Source of the DNA: Pyronema omphalodes
Lineage: Eukaryota; Ascomycota; Pezizomycetes; Pezizales; Pyronemataceae
DNA: 64,000 nucleotides
NCBI GenBank assembly: GCA_024516155.1
Contig: JAJJXM010000077.1
Coordinates: forward strand, 62,001 to 126,000
Reading direction: 5' to 3'
Every line of letters starts with the position of its first letter. The stretch's first letter is position 1. Below are positions 61,313-64,000 of the stretch, one piece after another. The position numbers were made by a program, and so were the translations under genes. The notes below the pieces were generated by a model, which saw nothing but the letters and a program-made list of their open reading frames with translations, was not told where the DNA came from and ran no database searches.

Positions 61313-63344
61313 TTAATTATTAGAGGTAACCGCGTGCTCGTCCGTCAGGTCCAGCAGCGTCCCCCAGTCTGTTGTCAGCGTAGCAGATGTGTCCTCCTCA
61401 GCGGGGAGTTTACTTAACCTTGCGTGAGCCCACTCCGCAGTCGCTATCTTGGTCTCTGAGATCATAGCGGACAGTGCTTTGGTTCCGGCGGTGGTATGTA
61501 AGATTGTCGGTAGTGTGAGGTGTCGTCGTCGTGGGATTTTCAGTGTACGTCGCAGTTCGGTCCGTTGGGAAGTGAAGTAGGGGCACGAGAGAATGAGATG
61601 TTTGGGGGATTGCGGAGAGTGAAGGGGGCATGAGCACGAGCGGGAGGGGTATTGGGCGGTGGGGGGATGAGCAAGGCAGTCCAAAAAATAACCGTGTCCG
61701 GTTCGCAATCCCAAGATTGCGGTTGATAGTTTGCGTGGTAGGGCCGTGTAGGCATGATCGAGGCGTCGACGGTGTGGGGCGTCGTATGTTTTAAGTTTCG
61801 GCGCGGAGGAGTACCAGGTCGTCCAGTCATGGATGTATTGATCGTGAATCTGTCGGCGTATCCAGGACAGGGAGACCGGTAGCGAAGAGGGGGGAGTTAG
61901 GGTGGTTGCAGTTTTGGCGAGGAGGTCGGCTTGGTCATTCCCGGGTATATCGGTATGTCCTGGGACCCAATGTAAGGTGACGGATGTGTCTTTGGAACGG
62001 AGGGAGGAGGCGATGTCGTGTATAGCGCGGGCGAGCTCTTGGCCCGGACCATATGTTGTGCGGGAGGCGCGGAGGATGGCCGCCTGGTTGTCTGTAAAGA
62101 CGTGTATCCGGCGACGTCGGAGGTGGTTGTGGGAGATGATTTTGTGGCACATCTCGAGGCAGTCGTGAATTGCTCGTAGCTCGGCGTCGAACACTTCCGT
62201 GGTCGTGCCCATGGGGATGGATTCTCTGACTTGACGGGGGAAACCTGAGGTGATGCAGTATCCGGCGCCTGTTTTTCCTTCGAGTTGGGAGCCGTCTGTA
62301 TAGGCGATAATGTTGGTTTTGTCGTCACTCAGGTCGCGGATCAGCGAGAGGTGTTCGACGGCGGCTTCGGGTTTGGGGAGGGAGGATATCTTTATTCGTA
62401 GGGGTGAGCTTATCCACGGGGTGGGATTTGGGTGTGCCGTGTCCTCGATTACGTCGTCTGGTAATATCCACTGACCGACGGAGCGGAGCATGCGAACGAG
62501 GCGCGAGGGGGCTTTCTGGGTGGTGTTCCAGGGGTAGTCATAGTCGGACGGGTCACATATGGAGGTGGGGAAGTGGTTGGGCACGGGGAAGGAGGAAGGG
62601 CAGCGTCTAACTACGGGGTGGGAAGGGGGAGGGAGAGGAGGCGGAGAACGTATTTGCGGCTGCGGCGTTGAAGGCGAACTGCGACGGGGGGTATGGCGGC
62701 TTCGTTGTGTAGGGCCACTATGGGGGTCGATGTGAATGCGTTTAGTATGCGGCGTAGGGCGGAGTTTTGTTGCGTTTGTAGTGTGCTGGCCAGTCCTTTT
62801 TGTCCATTCCACCAGATCTCAGAGCCAAAATCCGACCTAGAGGTTACACACGCTTGATAAAGTGTACGGGTCGCTGAGGGGGACAGACCTGTTTCGTGAC
62901 GTACCATACTTCGGAGGGCGTTGAGGGACCTAGCGGCGGCCGTCAGTCTTATTTTTACATGTTGGGAGAAGGAAAGTTTGCGATCAAAATGTATGCCAAT
63001 CCACCGGACCACGTCCTTGCTGCCTCCTTGTGTCCCAGGGGTGACTATGGTGCCGTTAGGTAAGCGCACGTTTGTTGCTTCGCTGTGTTCATCGATTCGC
63101 GACTTATGGAAGTGCAGCATCTCCGATTTGGAATCGTCGAATGCTACCGCGTTCGTCTGCGCCCAGTTGAATGCGGTGCGAGCGGCTGCTTCCAGGGCGC
63201 GCGCATTTTGTTCTCTCGTTCGTCCATGGGCCACCAAGGCAACGTCGTCTATATAGCTAGGGGTCCACAGGGTCGGGTGTTCGGATTGTAAGGCGTCAAA
63301 GAGGGGGCGAAGGTATATGAGGAAGAGTATTGGCGACGCGGGGG
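61313..63344 (-). pseudogene. LINE-C ORF2, RT end and RNase H, frameshifted (C#4)
   Basis: Minus-strand reading from the B#3 junction: PASPILFLIYLRPLF, SYIDDVALV, KDVVRWIGIHFDRKLSF, YVLRLLSL to about 62630. There a G-run (GGGAAGGGGGAGGG) has one G fewer than in C#1, changing frame. Then SHPVVRRCPSSFPVPNHF, YTDGSQLEGKTGAGY, FDAEL, FTDNQAA, HWVPGHTDIPGNDQADLLA, CSCPLHSPQSPKHLILSC, to TAA 61313-61315. The endonuclease and RT fingers are outside or lost. Confidence 0.88.
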
Positions 63345-64000
63345 TTTGTTTGTTTGTTTGTTCTCTCATTACTTGTTTGCAACCCGAAGGTTATGACAAG
63401 GGACAGATAAATACAAAAGCGAAGAAGAAAGAAATGTAAAAGCAAAAACCCAGTCTCCACCTCTACCAGTCTCCTCCTCTTGATCGTTGTGGTTGTGGGG
63501 TCTGTCCCCACTGTATACTTCGGGGGTTTCTTGTCCAAGCGCGTCTGATGTTCCAAGTGCCCTGCTTGCACAGAGGCCGCCTCGCCGGGCTCCTCCCTTT
63601 CCTCCTCCCTTCCCCTTCCCATGTTTAGCCATTTTACCGCCTTTGTTTCCTCCGCGTACAAAAGAAAAGAAAAAGATAACTCCCGCCGCCCTCCTCTGTT
63701 CCTTCCCCGTGCCCCTCTCTCTCCTTTCGCACCATTCCACTCTCCGTTCCCTTCTCACCCGTCGCACCATAAAACAACTCCAACCCGTAAGACAAACAAT
63801 TGAAAGACAAAGAAAAGAAAACAAAAGAAAACAAAAAGAAAACAAGACTCAAAACACCCGAACCCCAAGCAGACCCAAGCAACGACCCCAGCCCGATCCC
63901 GTCACCGCGTGCCCGTTCCCTTTCTCTCCGCCTATCCCTTCTCTACCTTCCCCTTCTGCTTGTCCCCTTTGTTTTTTTTTTTTTTTACAAAACAAAATCC
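63345..64000 (-). mobile_element. LINE-B copy B#3, 3'UTR and tail (runs off window)
   Basis: (AAAC)n tail at 63345-63360, mini-hairpin AACC 63381-63384 and GGTT 63389-63392 on the plus strand, shared module about 63565-63660, an A-rich tract at 63971-63990. It matches 30418-31180 with a deletion of about 120 bp relative to B#1 around 63733. ORF2 would begin beyond 64000. The left flank is the C#4 ORF2. Confidence 0.88.

Larger units (their letters stand above)
60511..63344 (-). mobile_element. LINE-C copy C#4, 3' part, cut by B#3
   Basis: (TAAA)n tail at 60511-60534, mini-hairpin (AACC 60551-60554, GGTT 60559-60562 on the plus strand), 3'UTR to 61312, then ORF2 up to the RT block SPASPILF, where the tail of B#3 starts. 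Sequence very close to C#1. Confidence 0.9.

Overview
This 64-kb window is eukaryotic repeat DNA made almost entirely of non-LTR retrotransposons (LINEs) stacked in and on one another. I see no host gene, tRNA, rRNA or CRISPR array. The LINEs have two ORFs: ORF1 with RNA-binding and CCHC zinc-knuckle motifs, and ORF2 with an APE-type endonuclease, a reverse transcriptase (RT), RNase H and a C-terminal Cys/His motif. This layout fits the I/Tad1-like group, and the RT and RNase H wording reads most like fungal Tad1 elements, so a fungal genome is my best guess (inference, no search run). Family names A-E are working labels used only here.

Layout: 1-1369 B#0 (minus, 5' part); 1370-1504 A fragment (minus); 1507-7874 C2 (plus, 5'-truncated), interrupted by an A dimer at 2659-5782; 7895-20335 B2#1 (plus), broken by a solo LTR (8492-9226) and by a second A dimer (9616-20305), which itself holds a 7-kb C#1 (minus, 10028-17608) carrying a MITE (14019-14565); 20336-27258 B2#2 (plus, complete length); 27259-28022 B3 fragment; 28023-30417 B2#3 fragment holding a complete A#3 (28196-30193); 30418-37318 B#1 (minus, best-preserved autonomous copy); 37319-42730 B#2 (minus, 3' end missing); 42731-43178 A#4; 43179-45793 D#1 (plus); 45794-54761 E (minus) holding C#2 (46229-53226); 54762-55605 C#3; 55606-56464 A#6 (both minus); 56465-58796 D#2 (plus); 58797-58982 ORF1 fragment (minus); 58983-60510 A#5 (plus); 60511-63344 C#4 (minus); 63345-64000 B#3 (minus, runs off the window).

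The most interesting content is family A. It is an approximately 2-kb element that encodes only a coiled-coil ORF1-like protein, has no ORF2, RRM-like region or zinc knuckle, and is bounded by target-site duplications (TSDs), so it moves as a unit. Its copies end in three different 3' tails, each matching a different autonomous LINE family present here. It also occurs twice as a head-to-tail dimer with the same internal junction but different tails. Several other junctions fuse the 5' end of one LINE to the inside of another in the same orientation, which fits RT template jumping.

All families share a 5'-terminal motif with a C-tract, a GA-rich 3'UTR module, a 3'-terminal AACC/GGTT mini-hairpin before a (AAAC)n or (TAAA)n tail, and an 8-nt ORF1/ORF2 stop-start overlap. 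The picture is of autonomous LINEs supplying ORF2 protein and of ORF1-only parasites that keep compatible ends by recombination. Most reading-frame breaks are single-base changes in homopolymers, so part of the decay may be assembly error.
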